From: Zygophlyctis sp. KS116
Lineage: Eukaryota; Chytridiomycota
NCBI GenBank assembly: GCA_054661495.1
Contig: BAAFSQ010000005.1
Coordinates: forward strand, 1 to 64,000
Reading direction: 5' to 3'
DNA length: 64,000 nt
In this document: positions 11,433 through 22,711 of the stretch, in pieces
How positions within the stretch are numbered: position 1 is the first letter of the stretch
Layout: each line of letters opens with the position of its first letter
Made by a program: the position numbers and the translations under genes
The notes under the pieces: generated by a model
The model's input: the letters and a program-made list of their open reading frames with translations, nothing else
Told to the model about the DNA's origin: nothing
The model's database searches: none

Positions 11433-13709
11433 TTACAAGGCTAGTGTCGCTTCTACAGATGCGTCCAAACCAGGTGGTGCAGGCTCTTCCTCTTTATTAG
11501 TTGCAATTTTATTTAATGCATCGGCAGATGGCGATCGGGATACGATTGCAGAGCCGGGGAGGGAAATCATGGAATTTAATCTGCCGGCTGATGGTCCAAA
11601 CATTAGAGTGATTTCTCTTTCTGCAGATACTATAGAATCTGATCCATGAACTGCATTATGGGTGGAATCTGTTCCAAATAATGCGCGAATGCTGGATGGT
11701 GCGGATTCTTTTGCTTTTTCACTATTTGTAGGACCTGGAATTTAGTCTTTCTAATTTTACCTGCTAGATCACGCCAGTCCAAGACTGCATTGGCTTTTTC
11801 CAAGAGTATGGCATAAATAGGAGAACTAGAGATTAGAATACTACAAAACATGCCTTGACATCCATGAAACAAGGTCTGAAAAGAATGGTTTCTCGGAATG
11901 TTCTGCATAAAATTCTTTAGCCAAGGATTCGGTTAATTGAAGTTCCTTTTCAAGAATAATCTTGAATCCTGCTTCTGTTAATTTTGACATAATTTCATCT
12001 TTTTTGCCTGCACCATAAGCATCGGGTTTTATGAGAGCTAAAGTTCGTTGGTATTTGTTTAAATTTTCAAAAATTCCACCAATAGATTTACTGGCTGATC
12101 GCATGCTCCCTCTTCTATCAGACACAGGCTTGACTCCTCGAGGGAATACAATCTGGATTTCTCTAATAGCATTTTCAATTGAAGGAGACCCATATATGGA
12201 ATTATGAACTAGATCTGTACCATAAAGTGCACGTATACTTAAGATAAAATCTAATTAAAATACCTAGATGGTGCAGATATTTTAGCCTCGGTGGGATTTT
12301 CTGGGCCAATCATTTCTAGCCAGCCGCGAATGACATCTTCTCCCTTGAGAACAAGAGCAAGAATTGGGCCACTGCGTAATTATCATAATTTTTACTATAC
12401 CTTGTCGCGTAGGCAATCAAGTCATTGAAACTTGGATCATCGCGATATATGCTAAACAACTCTGATGCTGCTTCATGCGTAAGTTGAAACTCTTCTCTTG
12501 CAGAAATTTGATATCCTCGGCACAGAATTTTTTCAATTATTTCGTTTGCTTTTCCAGCCTGTACTAGATCTGGTTGGATAATGGCAAGAGTCTTTTGTGG
12601 CCCAGATGTGGCAACATTTGCATCTTCAGGTAAAACATATACTTTTGATTCTGGGCCAAGAAGCAATGCGATTTCTTTTTCGGCTGCTTCCTCAGAATTA
12701 GAACCAAAAACAGCATTGAGTCGACTATCGCGGCCAAGAGTCGCTCGAATTCTTATGTTTCAGCAAAGTAAATTATCTTACGAATTGGGGTTCTCATCTC
12801 TAGCTCTTTTAGAATTCGGTGGTCCCATTAAATTTCGCCATTCAGCAACCGCATTTTCTCTTGCTAATACCATTGCCAATACTGGAGCCCTAAAGTATAA
12901 GTCGCTGTAGAGATACATACGCCGACAAATAAGTTTTTAAAGATTCATAGAATGATTGGCCTTCATGTTCTTTATAGAATTCTCCAACAACTTCTTTGGA
13001 TAGCCAAATCTTCTTCTTCTCTAAAATTTTGAATCTGCTTTTAGTGATAATGCTCATTATATGTTCGATCGCAGTTGGAGACATAGCATCCGGTTTGATA
13101 ATTGCCATTGTTTTCTGGATTGGTCCATCAAATTCATCAATTTGAGGGGCTGCTGCAGATTCATTATCAGTTGTTCCTGTATTACCGCCTCCTCCAATAA
13201 GAATCTAAATTTAATCAGTTGAAATATACTGCTGTATGTATACCGCCATCCTTTTCGATTTGGAGCTGCTCTCGGATAATTCGATCGAGCAAGGGAGCGT
13301 TGGCCCCTCTTACAATCTTGACCAATACATCATTCTATATTTAGTTTGAAGTACCATTACAAAGTAGAATAAGAATGCCGGACAAGATTTATTGCGGAAA
13401 TCACCAAAAATATCAATTCCGTCCGATAGCGCCTAAATCTTTAGAAATCTCGCATGTTGTTACTTGATGATAAGTTAAAGATTCTCCAAATTCCACTTTA
13501 AATCGCTTATAGACAGACTGCATAGCTTCGCATGGACCTGCCCATTTTGCTAATGGATTATGTAACACGAGTAATTACTGTAAACGTCCACAACTATAAT
13601 TAATAGATAACAATATACTTTTTAAACCTGGCTTTTTGGAAAATGCCTCCCATTCATCATTAGTTGAATAAAAGGTAATTGGGACTGTCGCATTCTTTCC
13701 TGCTGCCAT
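11433..13709 (-). CDS. NME8: Thioredoxin + three NDK-domain axonemal protein (NME8/TXNDC3-like)
   Basis: Proteins of this architecture are outer-dynein-arm components of cilia and sperm. Several exons join through short introns. The N-terminus is a thioredoxin fold with VVDVYTKWAGPCEAMQ, where the usual WCGPC has lost its first Cys, so redox activity is doubtful. Three nucleoside diphosphate kinase domains follow, each starting with a (L/M)A(I/L)I(K/Q)PD motif. The active-site position reads NAVFGSNS in domain 1 (Phe), NSIYGSPS in domain 2 (Tyr) and NAVHGSDS in domain 3 (His). Only domain 3 can be catalytic. The protein is about 700 residues. With MYCBPAP it is the main evidence for a flagellated life stage. 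Confidence 0.85.
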
Positions 13710-13840
13710 TTCAATTAATCAGACGCGGAAAATTGTATTTATTAGCACACGTAAATTAGCTCTTTAAAATAGTTTCCACTACTTTCGGATACCTGAAGAG
13801 ATCGGTTCTTGAGCAGGTCTGATCTTGAGTATAAACTATC

Positions 13841-15076
13841 TTACACAGTATAATTACTTGGGAACATTCCCTTCCTTGATGGAGCAGAGTGAATAAATCC
13901 TTCCCACCATCCAGCATCAATCTCTGCAGTAATTTGAATTATTTCTCCTTTACGAACTATAATTTAAAATTTTAATATAATACTTGTCAATTCACCAGGT
14001 CCTTCTGCATCAAAATCAAAGGCAGCCTGAACAAACCTTTTATGAGATGAGTTCCTTGCCGAAGATTGAGGGCTAGATGTTTGACTAGATCTTAAAGGCG
14101 CAACTGCTGCTGCTACAGGAAAGACCATATTTCCAGTTTTTGCAGCATAATTAATTTTTCTTTCTTCTGCAGATACAAAAGAAGCTACTACAGATGCAGC
14201 TGGGAGAGCATTTGCAACTTCCCCAACAGAAAACGTGTCACTAGCCTTTCCAGAAATTGAAATACTAACATTAAGATATATTTAAAATACCCTCTAACTT
14301 CGGTCAAAAGACTTTGTAAAATTGTAGAACAACTATTATGATATTCCATTTCATTTTCCAACATTATAATCAATTCCTGTAAATGCTCTGCCTATTCCAA
14401 TATTAAATAATTTTAGTTACTTCTGTAGCATTTATATCAATCATTTTAGAAGTTAAAGTACTCATAGTTTCTTCATATTTCATTTGAGATACTCTAGTTT
14501 CTTCCTCTAGTTTTGGAGTTTCCTTTTTAGCCTTTTGAACTTGATTTAATTTCGCATCAAAATCCAATCTTCGATTCTCTAATTTCTTTTTAATATGCTC
14601 ATATTCCTTTTGATCTTCAGCCATAGCATCCATTTTACTTAAAAACCCATCCTTGATCTTTTGTGCAAAAGTCAACTGTTCTAGAGCGAGTTTATCATGC
14701 GCAGTCCCTGCCTTCATCAATACATTCCCATAACTAGAATCCGTTCCCATAGATAATCCATATCCTTGAAAAGCAATACCAACGGCTTCCCTGTATATAA
14801 ACTTAAACGTGCATACATTGGCGTTCGTGGAACTTTATCGACAGTAGTATCCTTTTTTCCAGCTACAGTAAGTAATTTAAAAATACATAAATGTTTTACA
14901 ATCTTTTGCAACACCTTGTTCAATCGTCCTGCAGACTCCAATCTTCCAACAACTTCAGTGTCGAGCCGTTTAAATTCCTCTGATGTATCAGTCTTTTGTG
15001 TTCCGCCCAACTTCTCTCCTGTCCATTGCTGAATCTGTCCAATCTTTTTACTCAATGACTTTAGTGTTGAACTCAT
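13841..15076 (-). CDS. N-BAR / SH3 membrane-curvature protein (endophilin/amphiphysin type)
   Basis: The N-terminus (LKSLSKKIGQIQQWTGEKLGG) followed by a long charged coiled coil, with segments such as QKEYEHIKKKLENRRLDFDAKL, is that of an N-BAR domain of about 240 residues. A linker rich in Ala, Ser and Gln leads to a C-terminal SH3 domain with AAFDFDAEGPGEL, the WW pair in AGWWEG and the end FPSNYTV. Such proteins tubulate membrane and recruit dynamin or actin factors at endocytic sites. The start at MSSTLK is chosen over an upstream in-frame Met because it begins the amphipathic helix. The Clr2/PWWP-like gene ends 35 bp upstream on the same strand. Confidence 0.8.
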
Positions 15077-15111
15077 TATAAAGGGGTCCTTAGCCCAGAC
15101 ATTTATTCTAC

Positions 15112-16557
15112 TTATAATACCCAATCAGACTCTTCAATCGCTGGCATCTTCCTATTTATATTTGACAGACTTGAATACCAACGGCCACAAATACCATCTG
15201 TACTTACCGTCCTATATTCACCGGTAGGAACGCAATTAGTACCCCTAGGTTCATATACAAGTCCATACAAAATCACATCATGATTCCAATAACAATCAGT
15301 TGAATCTTGATAGAATGATAATTGTGATATTACATTTAATGATACTATATACAGAATTTGAGTAGTTTGATTGGAAATCACATTACGAGTTTGACGTAGA
15401 TTTGTAACAAGTCTGGTTAAATCTCCAACATGTATTATTTCAGTTCCATGCCTATAAAATTGGATAGGAATACTAAGAAATGTAGAATTTGAATTAATTT
15501 CATCATAATCTTTTTCCAAGTTTTTTAAAGTTGATAAAATTGATTCTGGAATTGACCAACTACAACTGGTATGAATTGCTTGTAATAGACTTAAATTTCG
15601 TGTTTCATCATCTGTTGGTACAGGTAACATATCTTTATGTAACCAAGGTTTGACATTATTTTTTGATACATTTTCTAATTTTGTGGAATTGACTGTTTCT
15701 GAAAAGAAAGAATTAGGTATTTGAGTCCAAATTTCATTTAAAAGTGATTTTGATAATGGTAGAGGTAAAAGATCATACTTTAAATTATTGGAATGATTTT
15801 TCAAGACTGGTAAATCAGAGTCTGAATCATCAGAACTAGTAGAGCTAGATGCATATTTTCTCTTTTTTTGTGGATTTTCTACAATTGATTCCTGTTCAAA
15901 ATCTGAAATACTATAGTCATCAGAAGATGTAGATTCATCTTCAATAGACTCTAATCCATCACTAAATATATTCCTAGTCTTCACATCAATATTCCCAGTC
16001 TCTTTTTCTTCTTCAGAGTCTAAAACTACATCTTTTTCATCTAAACCTTTAGAGTGTGAGAGTATTTTCCTCCCTAAAATATTTCTCTTTAGTACACTAG
16101 CGCCTGGCCAAATCTTCCAAAACTTTAAATCGTCCAGTTTTTTTGCCTGCTTCACGACTGGTTTACCATTAGTTATTCCATTTTGATTGACAACCGATCC
16201 ATCAGACACCCTTGTTTTTAGTGTTCCGTTGGAGACTGTGTCCATTCTGGATGGGACCGGAAATGCATTATAAGCAGGCACAGGTTTTGAGACATCATTT
16301 GAGAATGAATTTAGTACTAAACACGGCCAGTTTGATCCATCCATATTAAACCAAACGATTTCGCCTTTTTTACAATACGCTTCCAATGCATCATCTAATT
16401 TAACAGTGAAATTTGAATTTTGTGGAATTTCTGGGATTTTACATTTTGACTTTTTCGGGAATTGTTGAATTATTTCTAATTCTACTAGTTCATCTGTTTT
16501 ACTAGATTCTATAGACCACACTTCAGAGCCTTTTCTTAGTTTTCTTAAACATACCAT
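15112..16557 (-). CDS. PWWP-like / Clr2-like chromatin protein
   Basis: This intronless ORF has 481 residues. Around residue 65 the segment KKGEIVWFNMDGSNWPCLVL resembles the core of a PWWP or related Royal-family module. The middle (about 190-270) is acidic and serine-rich with KKRKY, a likely nuclear localisation signal. A C-terminal segment, FYRHGTEIIHVGDLTRL, resembles the HxGAExIxVGDxVRL-type signature of fungal Clr2 silencing proteins and BAH-like modules. A role in heterochromatin or transcription is plausible but unproven. It is divergent from NOT4 across a GC-rich 195-bp region. Confidence 0.45.
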   Translation of the reverse strand: MVCLRKLRKGSEVWSIESSKTDELVELEIIQQFPKKSKCKIPEIPQNSNFTVKLDDALEAYCKKGEIVWFNMDGSNWPCLVLNSFSNDVSKPVPAYNAFPVPSRMDTVSNGTLKTRVSDGSVVNQNGITNGKPVVKQAKKLDDLKFWKIWPGASVLKRNILGRKILSHSKGLDEKDVVLDSEEEKETGNIDVKTRNIFSDGLESIEDESTSSDDYSISDFEQESIVENPQKKRKYASSSTSSDDSDSDLPVLKNHSNNLKYDLLPLPLSKSLLNEIWTQIPNSFFSETVNSTKLENVSKNNVKPWLHKDMLPVPTDDETRNLSLLQAIHTSCSWSIPESILSTLKNLEKDYDEINSNSTFLSIPIQFYRHGTEIIHVGDLTRLVTNLRQTRNVISNQTTQILYIVSLNVISQLSFYQDSTDCYWNHDVILYGLVYEPRGTNCVPTGEYRTVSTDGICGRWYSSLSNINRKMPAIEESDWVL

Positions 16558-16637
16558 CAGAGCTCATTCTTCTTCTCCTGAGCCTCGCAACAATGTTCTT
16601 AGGTCAACTGTGCGTATACAGTAGGACATGGCGTAGT

Positions 16638-16667
16638 GTGTTGCCAGCGTGTCCCAGTGTTGCCAGC
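16638..16667. promoter_or_regulatory. 11-bp direct repeat in the NOT4/Clr2-like divergent promoter
   Basis: GTGTTGCCAGC occurs at 16638-16648 and again at 16657-16667, 19 bp apart centre to centre. The surrounding 16600-16740 is clearly more GC-rich than the window average and contains several further GCGTG/GTGCG words. It sits between two divergent start codons, so paired binding sites for a promoter factor are likely. Confidence 0.45.
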
Positions 16668-16752
16668 ACAGGTCTCGGTCGGTCGCTGCGTGTGGTTAGT
16701 ACGCAGGCGTGTTGTTGTAAACACTGGGGCCATTGTTAAAATTACACTAGTT

Positions 16753-18119
16753 ATGACTGATAAAGTACTCACAGACTCTTTTGAAGACTTGGAATGCCCA
16801 TTATGCATGGAAGAAATAGATGTAACTGATAAATATTTTAAACCATGTCCTTGTGGATATCAGATTTGTAGATTCTGTTGGAATCATATCAAGGAAGATT
16901 TAAATGCTCTTTGTCCTGCTTGCCGAAGACAATATTGTAATGAAAATGTGGAATTTAAACCTGTTTCACCAGAGGAATTGGCTAAAATTAAATCCTCAAA
17001 GAAGAAGAAGGAAAGGGAGAAGAAGGAAACTGATATTGCTGCTAGGAAACAATTGGCAAATGTTCGAGTCGTACAGAAAAATTTAGTTTATGTTTTGGGA
17101 TTGCCAGGGAGATTGGCAACCGAAGAAATTTTAAAAAGTGCAGGTAATAAGATTGGTTTAAATTTTAGATTATTTTGGTCAATATGGGAAAATATCAAAA
17201 ATTGTGATTAATAAAAAAGGTTTGGTGTCGGCTAGTACTTCTACTCCACATGTTGGAGTATATATAACATTTGCTAGGAAAGAAGATGCTACAAAGGCAA
17301 TAGAAGCTGTAGATGGAAGTATGTTTGATAATAGGATGATTAGGTGAGATTCAAGTTTTTTAAATTTTAGAGCAACTTATGGAACTACAAAATATTGTTC
17401 ATTCTTTTTAAAAGGTCAACAGTGTATGAATGCTGGTTGTCAGTTTTTACATGAACCAGGAGAGGAGGCAGACTCTTTTACAAAGGATGAATTGATTCCT
17501 CAGTCTAAAGTTAGTCCAAAACCAAATCCTTTTCCAACTTCTCATTTCTCTCATGGGCCTACTTTCAAGTCTGTGGATGATCCTTATACTAAAGACTATA
17601 TTGATGGATCAGGGTCAAGTGCTCTTCCACAATCTGCTGGTTGGGCAATTAAGAAGACTCCTGGTGAAGAACATGTAAAGTTTCCTAATATACCACCACC
17701 AACAAGAAAGAATTTACTTGGAAAGTCTCATGATTCTATAATGTCTTTTGTTCAGCCGCTGACTTACTCTCCTGCGTCTCCAAGTCCTCTGGTACTCTCA
17801 TTGGCGAAATCTGGAAGGCAGCCAAAGTATACTGGACCATTTGATCCATTTCGCGACTCTATGCAATTTATAAAACCAATCACAAATATCCAGCAGACTA
17901 TGGATTCTAATCTGTTAGAGTCAAAAGAAAATATGTCTAATAATCTACGCTCTGAACGTCAAATTCAATTGAATGATTCGCAAATGGCAATGATGCAGGT
18001 ACATTTTATTAAACTTATTAAAGGAGACTTTTCGTTCTAATCTTCCTAATGCTAGCATGGGATATAATAACTCTTCAAATATGTATCCTTCCATGTATAA
18101 TGAGAATAATCCCATTTAA
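16753..18119 (+). CDS. NOT4: CCR4-NOT E3 ubiquitin ligase NOT4 (CNOT4)
   Basis: NOT4 is the RING ubiquitin ligase of the CCR4-NOT complex, acting in co-translational quality control. The C4C4 RING runs from CPLCMEEIDVTD through CPCGYQICRFCW to CPACRRQY (about residues 15-60). A short coiled helix leads to NLVYVLGLP, the start of the RRM, completed across two short introns by GVYITFARKEDATKAI. A CCCH finger follows (YCSFFLKGQQCMNAGCQFLH). The rest is low-complexity and Pro/Ser-rich. A final intron joins the last exon ending NENNPI. The chosen ATG begins MTDKVLTDS; ORF extension further upstream lacks an ATG. Confidence 0.95.
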
Positions 18120-18169
18120 ATTCTCGTATGGGCATAGAAATATAAAAAGGATAAGATTGATTAGTATTA

Positions 18170-20346
18170 TCAGACATTAATATGATTACTTATTGATGAA
18201 TTTTCTACATTCAAAAGGTTATTGTTTTCTTCGTGAAAAACCTCATACATTATGCTCTCTCGTTCTAACCATGACTCATAACATTCCTTAAAATGTTCAT
18301 CCAACTCTGAAGGCACTTTAAGATTTGTGGCCTCTGGGATTTCAGAATTTGAGCTATAATGAGCGATCAGAAGAATTAGATCCAAGTCATTTTTTGATGG
18401 TGATACTGGGATTGTAGAAACATGGTCTTCTGGGTAAAATCTTGAGTGATATTCGCGAATAATTTCCCTGAGTTTGTTTTCTGCCTTCTATTTGTTATAA
18501 TATTATTGTAAGTACAGCTGATTCGGCAGGATGTATTTCTAAATCTACAGAAAGAGTGTCATCTAACAATTTTGATGTAAGTATCCTATACATTGTCGAA
18601 ATTACTGGCAAATTTTGTACTCTCCATTTCCTCCCCAAAAATGGAATTTGATTCTTTAAAAGCTTCAACGCTTCAAACTGAAGATCTTTGTTTTTGATAA
18701 ATATGATGCGCTTCAATATATTACATGTTTTGAGTTGGATTAAGTGAAGCAAACGACAGTACTTACGCTTGGTTATTTTCTGCAGAATCCTTAGCAAGTT
18801 AATTGTTGAATAAAAGCTTGAGAAACTAGACTTTGCGACTTCAGATGGTAACGTTGATGTCTCAGTCGCGGCTGGTTCCCCCAAGAATATTTCTTTTTCA
18901 GACAAAACTCTTTTCTTTTGAGAATAAATAAAAAAACTAAAGAATTCAATAGTTTAAAACTTACTCTAGCTGTTCAGGTTCATTTTTCTTTAGCCAGTTT
19001 TCTCCAATAATTTGAGTTGTGTTTGAGAAGTAATTTGAAATTTTTAATAGAGCAGCTGGGCTTGGAAACCAAGAAACCAACAACTTTAAAAATATCAATT
19101 GACAATTTTGCTCTGTCAATATCAAGCATAGATTTTCAAATTCCAAAACGTGATGTGTCTTGAATATTTTCAAAAGCATCAATAGTATCCCCGAAATAGA
19201 TTTCAATAAAACAGACTTGAGCCTCTTTGAGCTTGCTTTTTGAATAAAACTCTTTTTTTCATCTTCTGACAATGATTCAAAATCGTTTGGCTGTTGTTGC
19301 GTAGGAGAGTAGATCGCATTAGATTCTAAAATCAAACTATATAACAATTTTAACAAAACTGCGATTGTTTTCCCCAACGACGGATACATTATTGAGTATA
19401 ATTCTCCCATTTCCTTCAATCTTGAATTAGTATGTTTTGTCTCTTTCCTAAAATTCTTTTTTTCTATAATTGTTAGACTAATATACAAATTCTTTTGTAA
19501 AATATCAAATGTCTCTTTAATTCCTTTTGGAAGATATTCATCTCCAGTCAGAGGATGTAAACTATTTGGAATTTCATCAATTAGTTTTCTAATACACGGT
19601 GGAGAAATTTCATCCAAATCATTGACAAAACCATTTAATCCCAAAGAGTTAAAATCAATCGGATCTTGAATCACATATCCTGGATACCTCCTCATTGATT
19701 CAAGCTGATAATTTCTATACTCTACCAGTCCCACTTTCTGAGTAAACTTTTCAGTACTCTCTAATCCATACCTTTTTATTTTAAAAATAAAATCGTACAT
19801 TTTCCTTTTTTCATTTTTTAAATCTCTTAGTCCCTCTTCTCCACCGGTAAAAATCCCTAATAATTTCAAAATCACTAAAAGCTTCTTAGCAATCATCAGT
19901 GACGGTTCAAAAACCTGAATATCATTAATGCTATTAAATAATTTTGTCAGAAATGCGAGACAATTCAACTCTTTGCGTGACACATTATCCGATCGTTCCA
20001 ATACCAGCAAAACATTGTACAAAATTGATAGTATTGATTCATCGTCTAAATTATCATGTAATATACTAAATAAATTGGGAATCTTAAGTATCTCCATGGA
20101 TGAATTGATGATCCACTGCAACTGCTGATCCCTAGATTTAAATTTATGAATTCCTAGATTCCATGACAGTAGTTTTTTATAGTCTTTCAAGTCCATATTT
20201 TCAACGGATTGATCCCAATCTTCCATTGGCGAATAAAACTCTATTATTTCATTTTCTAGTGAATCATATGGTGCGTAAGTGAAATCATAGCTCTGCTCCA
20301 AAGGGGGGAGATGTGGAATATTAAGTTTAGCCGCTAGGAATTCCAT
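18170..20346 (-). CDS. FAR11: STRIPAK subunit STRIP1/2 homologue (Far11)
   Basis: STRIP/Far11 proteins scaffold the striatin-PP2A kinase/phosphatase complex. Three exons form the protein. An N-terminal N1221-type helical region (about residues 20-250) includes YRNYQLESMRRYPG. The C-terminal half aligns closely with human STRIP1: SISGILLMLLKIFKTHHVLEFE with its AISAVLLLLLKHFKLNHVYQFE, INLLRILQKITKRKY with INLLRILNKLTKWKH, and FLGRKWRVQNLPVIS with YLGRQWRKSNMKTMS. The end ESWLERE also matches. Length is about 680 residues. It converges on NOT4 with 50 bp between stop codons. Confidence 0.92.
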
Positions 20347-20506
20347 ACGTTTGTGTCCAAAAGCCCCACGCCTCTCATGTTGCAGATCAGATCATACAGC
20401 AGCCGTTGTCTTGATATGCACAACTCTGGTAAAGACATTTTAAACATGGACACTTGAGAAAATATATTATATCTGTAATCGGAAAGTCTGCATTAAATAA
20501 TCAATA

Positions 20507-21250
20507 CTATGTCATTATGCCGTCTCCCAAACAATTCGCACAATTCTTAATATTTCGATCTTTCAGTTTAATTTCTGTAGGACCGCAACAGGATGAATGG
20601 GTTTCTTTATGAATGGTTAAAAGAATAACTCCTTGACCGTTACAATCCGGACATTGTAATGCCTTCTTTGGAAGCCTTCCAGTTTTGAGGCAAGCTCTAC
20701 ATCCATCCTTCTCATTTACCCAATAAGGATCAGTCATTTCTTCAACCTATAGAGTGAGATTATAGATATTACATGATCTCTGGTTTTATCACCATCTACG
20801 TAAACCAAGGTTCTAACAAACCATAATTTCCTAGACTTACGTGTCCCATTACAGATAAAACAAACTACAGTATCTTCAGATCCTCCATTATTGTTATTAT
20901 TATTGTTATTATTGTTAATTATGATGGGTTGAGGAGATGATGGTTGAGAATGAGCCTGCATCATTGGGGCCATCATCATAGAAGGCATCATTGGCGCTGA
21001 CGGTGAAATCTATTATTAGTATGCATAAAAGTACTTGGCCATAAGTTGGAAGAGCTTTAGAACTGGAAGATCTGTCTCTTCCTGTCGCCGAAAAAAACCT
21101 TTTTCTTTGTCCGATATTTAGTCCCATTTCGTTTAAAGTGTCAGTTGATATTGATTCTACTTGATCTAAAGTCACACCATTGCTTTGGAATATTTGATAC
21201 ATATCAATCAAATTCTTGCGATACATCCAGTCATGTAGAGGTTCTTGCAT
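20507..21250 (-). CDS. SAM domain + DnaJ-type (CxxCxGxG) zinc-finger protein
   Basis: I do not recognise a named family. The N-terminus (about residues 1-60) is a SAM-type helical domain: LHDWMYRKNLIDMYQIFQSNG, then LNEMGLNIGQRKRF. After an intron come a Met/Gln/Pro-rich linker, a run of ten Asn, and four Cys motifs: CFICNG, CRACLKTG, CPDCNGQG and CANCLGDG. Four CxxC(x)G motifs in order are the hallmark of the DnaJ cysteine-rich zinc domain, here without a J domain. Introns are about 25-26 nt. The pairing of SAM with a DnaJ zinc domain is unusual. A chaperone-adaptor or RNA-binding role is a guess. Confidence 0.6.
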
Positions 21251-21339
21251 CTTTTAGATCTCTTAACGGAAGTTTTTAAAAATTCCGGTTATTCAGAGTA
21301 GAGCTCCTACAGTTTTATGCCCTTCACTTGATTATACTA

Positions 21340-21435
21340 TGTGGGGGTCTTCTTAAATCGCCCCCACAATATTTTACTCGGGCACAAAGAGTGCTCGTGT
21401 ATTTTTGTTAAAATCGATTAACTGAACCGTTCAGT
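21340..21435 (+). ncRNA. Possible structured RNA: three hairpins around an Sm-like site
   Basis: The 348-bp gap 21251-21598 is long for this window. It holds TGTGGGGG/CCCCCACA (21340-21347 with 21361-21368, perfect 8-bp stem), CGGGCAC/GTGCTCG (21379-21397, one G-U pair), an ATTTTTG at about 21401-21407, and ACTGAA/TTCAGT with a 3-nt loop (21421-21435). Hairpin, hairpin, AUUUUUG, hairpin is the layout of Sm-class RNAs. I found none of the conserved U1, U2, U4 or U5 recognition sequences, and it may instead be promoter DNA. The strand is a guess based on the Sm-like site. Confidence 0.25.
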
Positions 21436-21598
21436 CAATTTGATTATCAATAAACTTTAATTTATAATTTGCAGAGAAATGTACTCATTTGTATGAAGAT
21501 TGATGATTTAAAAGAGAGGCCTAAATCATGATACAACTGGTGCCACATTGGTGGAAAACATCCGCAAGTCCGGAAAAATTAAATATTTATCTTTCTAA

Positions 21599-22594
21599 AT
21601 GGAAGCAAATGCCATTAATTCTGCTACTCCAGGGATTGATGCAATAGTATTAGCTTACGAGACTACATCGCTTAATATTACTCAAAGATTGATTGATGCG
21701 AATCCAAATATTATAAATCCAATTGCGATTTGGCAAGACTTTGGTAGCATTTCTCCAAATTATACTGATGATCTAAAAGTAAAGAGCCTTAGAAAGAGAT
21801 CTCTACAAAAAAGAGGGTCGGCGACTGTATCTACAAGCATTGGAATAGGGAGTTATCAAATCTATCTCGGACAATATTTTGTCCAGACATTGGATTTTTC
21901 TATTAATGCGGGAGGATTAGTAGATGTGCTAGTTCTAGATAATGCATACGTGTCCTACTGTAAATATGGGTCTTCGGATTGTATTTACTATACTAGCTGT
22001 AGCTGTATCAATATGCAAACCTGCTCTAAACGATGTACTGGCCTTGATATTTACAACTCTTATTCTATTTTGATTCTTAGATATATTGATCCTACAGTAA
22101 CTGTTACTGGTTCTTATACTTATACTTCGGGTGCCTCTACATCATCATCAGTTTTCTATAGCTCTGGATCAACTATCTACACTCAAATTGCGGTACCAAT
22201 TTTCGTCATTTTAATTGTTTCCTTTTTAATATTCAAATATTATCAATTTAGAAGAAGGAATAATGAAAATGTCACTGTGTATCCTACAAATGACCAGCCT
22301 CAAATGCAAAATAATTTTAACAAATTAGATCAGCCTCCAGTATATATACCCACTCAAACAGCTGGTTATAGAGAGTATACTCCTACGTATGGCTCGGCTG
22401 CACCAGTATACACTGAAAATCAAACATTGAGTAATCAACCTTACAATAATCAGAATTATGTTCAGCCTTACAATCCCCATGGTAACACAAGGGACACAAA
22501 TAATACAGTCGGTACTATGAATCCTTTAGATGGAAGTGATTACCGTGGCACAAGGAATACTGCACCACCGCTAGATCGAAATGATTATCAATAA
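21599..22594 (+). CDS. Single-pass surface protein with Cys-rich ectodomain and Tyr/Pro-rich tail
   Basis: No family is recognised. The ORF encodes 331 residues. An N-terminal region of about 190 residues has dibasic sites (LRKR, LQKR near residues 65-72) and a Cys cluster (C near 122-147, with CSC and CSKRC). A hydrophobic segment, IAVPIFVILIVSFLIF, at about 198-214 is a transmembrane helix, followed by RRR on the cytosolic side. The tail is rich in Asn, Gln, Pro and Tyr and contains PPVY, a WW-ligase PY-type motif. No signal peptide is visible at this start and a stop codon lies directly upstream, so a missed 5' exon is likely. Confidence 0.55.
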   Translation: MEANAINSATPGIDAIVLAYETTSLNITQRLIDANPNIINPIAIWQDFGSISPNYTDDLKVKSLRKRSLQKRGSATVSTSIGIGSYQIYLGQYFVQTLDFSINAGGLVDVLVLDNAYVSYCKYGSSDCIYYTSCSCINMQTCSKRCTGLDIYNSYSILILRYIDPTVTVTGSYTYTSGASTSSSVFYSSGSTIYTQIAVPIFVILIVSFLIFKYYQFRRRNNENVTVYPTNDQPQMQNNFNKLDQPPVYIPTQTAGYREYTPTYGSAAPVYTENQTLSNQPYNNQNYVQPYNPHGNTRDTNNTVGTMNPLDGSDYRGTRNTAPPLDRNDYQ

Positions 22595-22711
22595 ATAAAG
22601 TTGGTATTAGATTTCAGAATACAATATCTATTAGAAGAATTTTTGAGAGATTTAAAGTCTGAGTATGGTGTCCGAACAGTGGGCGGTAAAATTTTAAAAC
22701 CTTTCTAGAAA

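Noticed and set aside
21340-21435. A known spliceosomal snRNA (U1, U2, U4, U5)
   Set aside because: The expected 5' splice-site, branch, U6-pairing or U5 loop sequences are absent.
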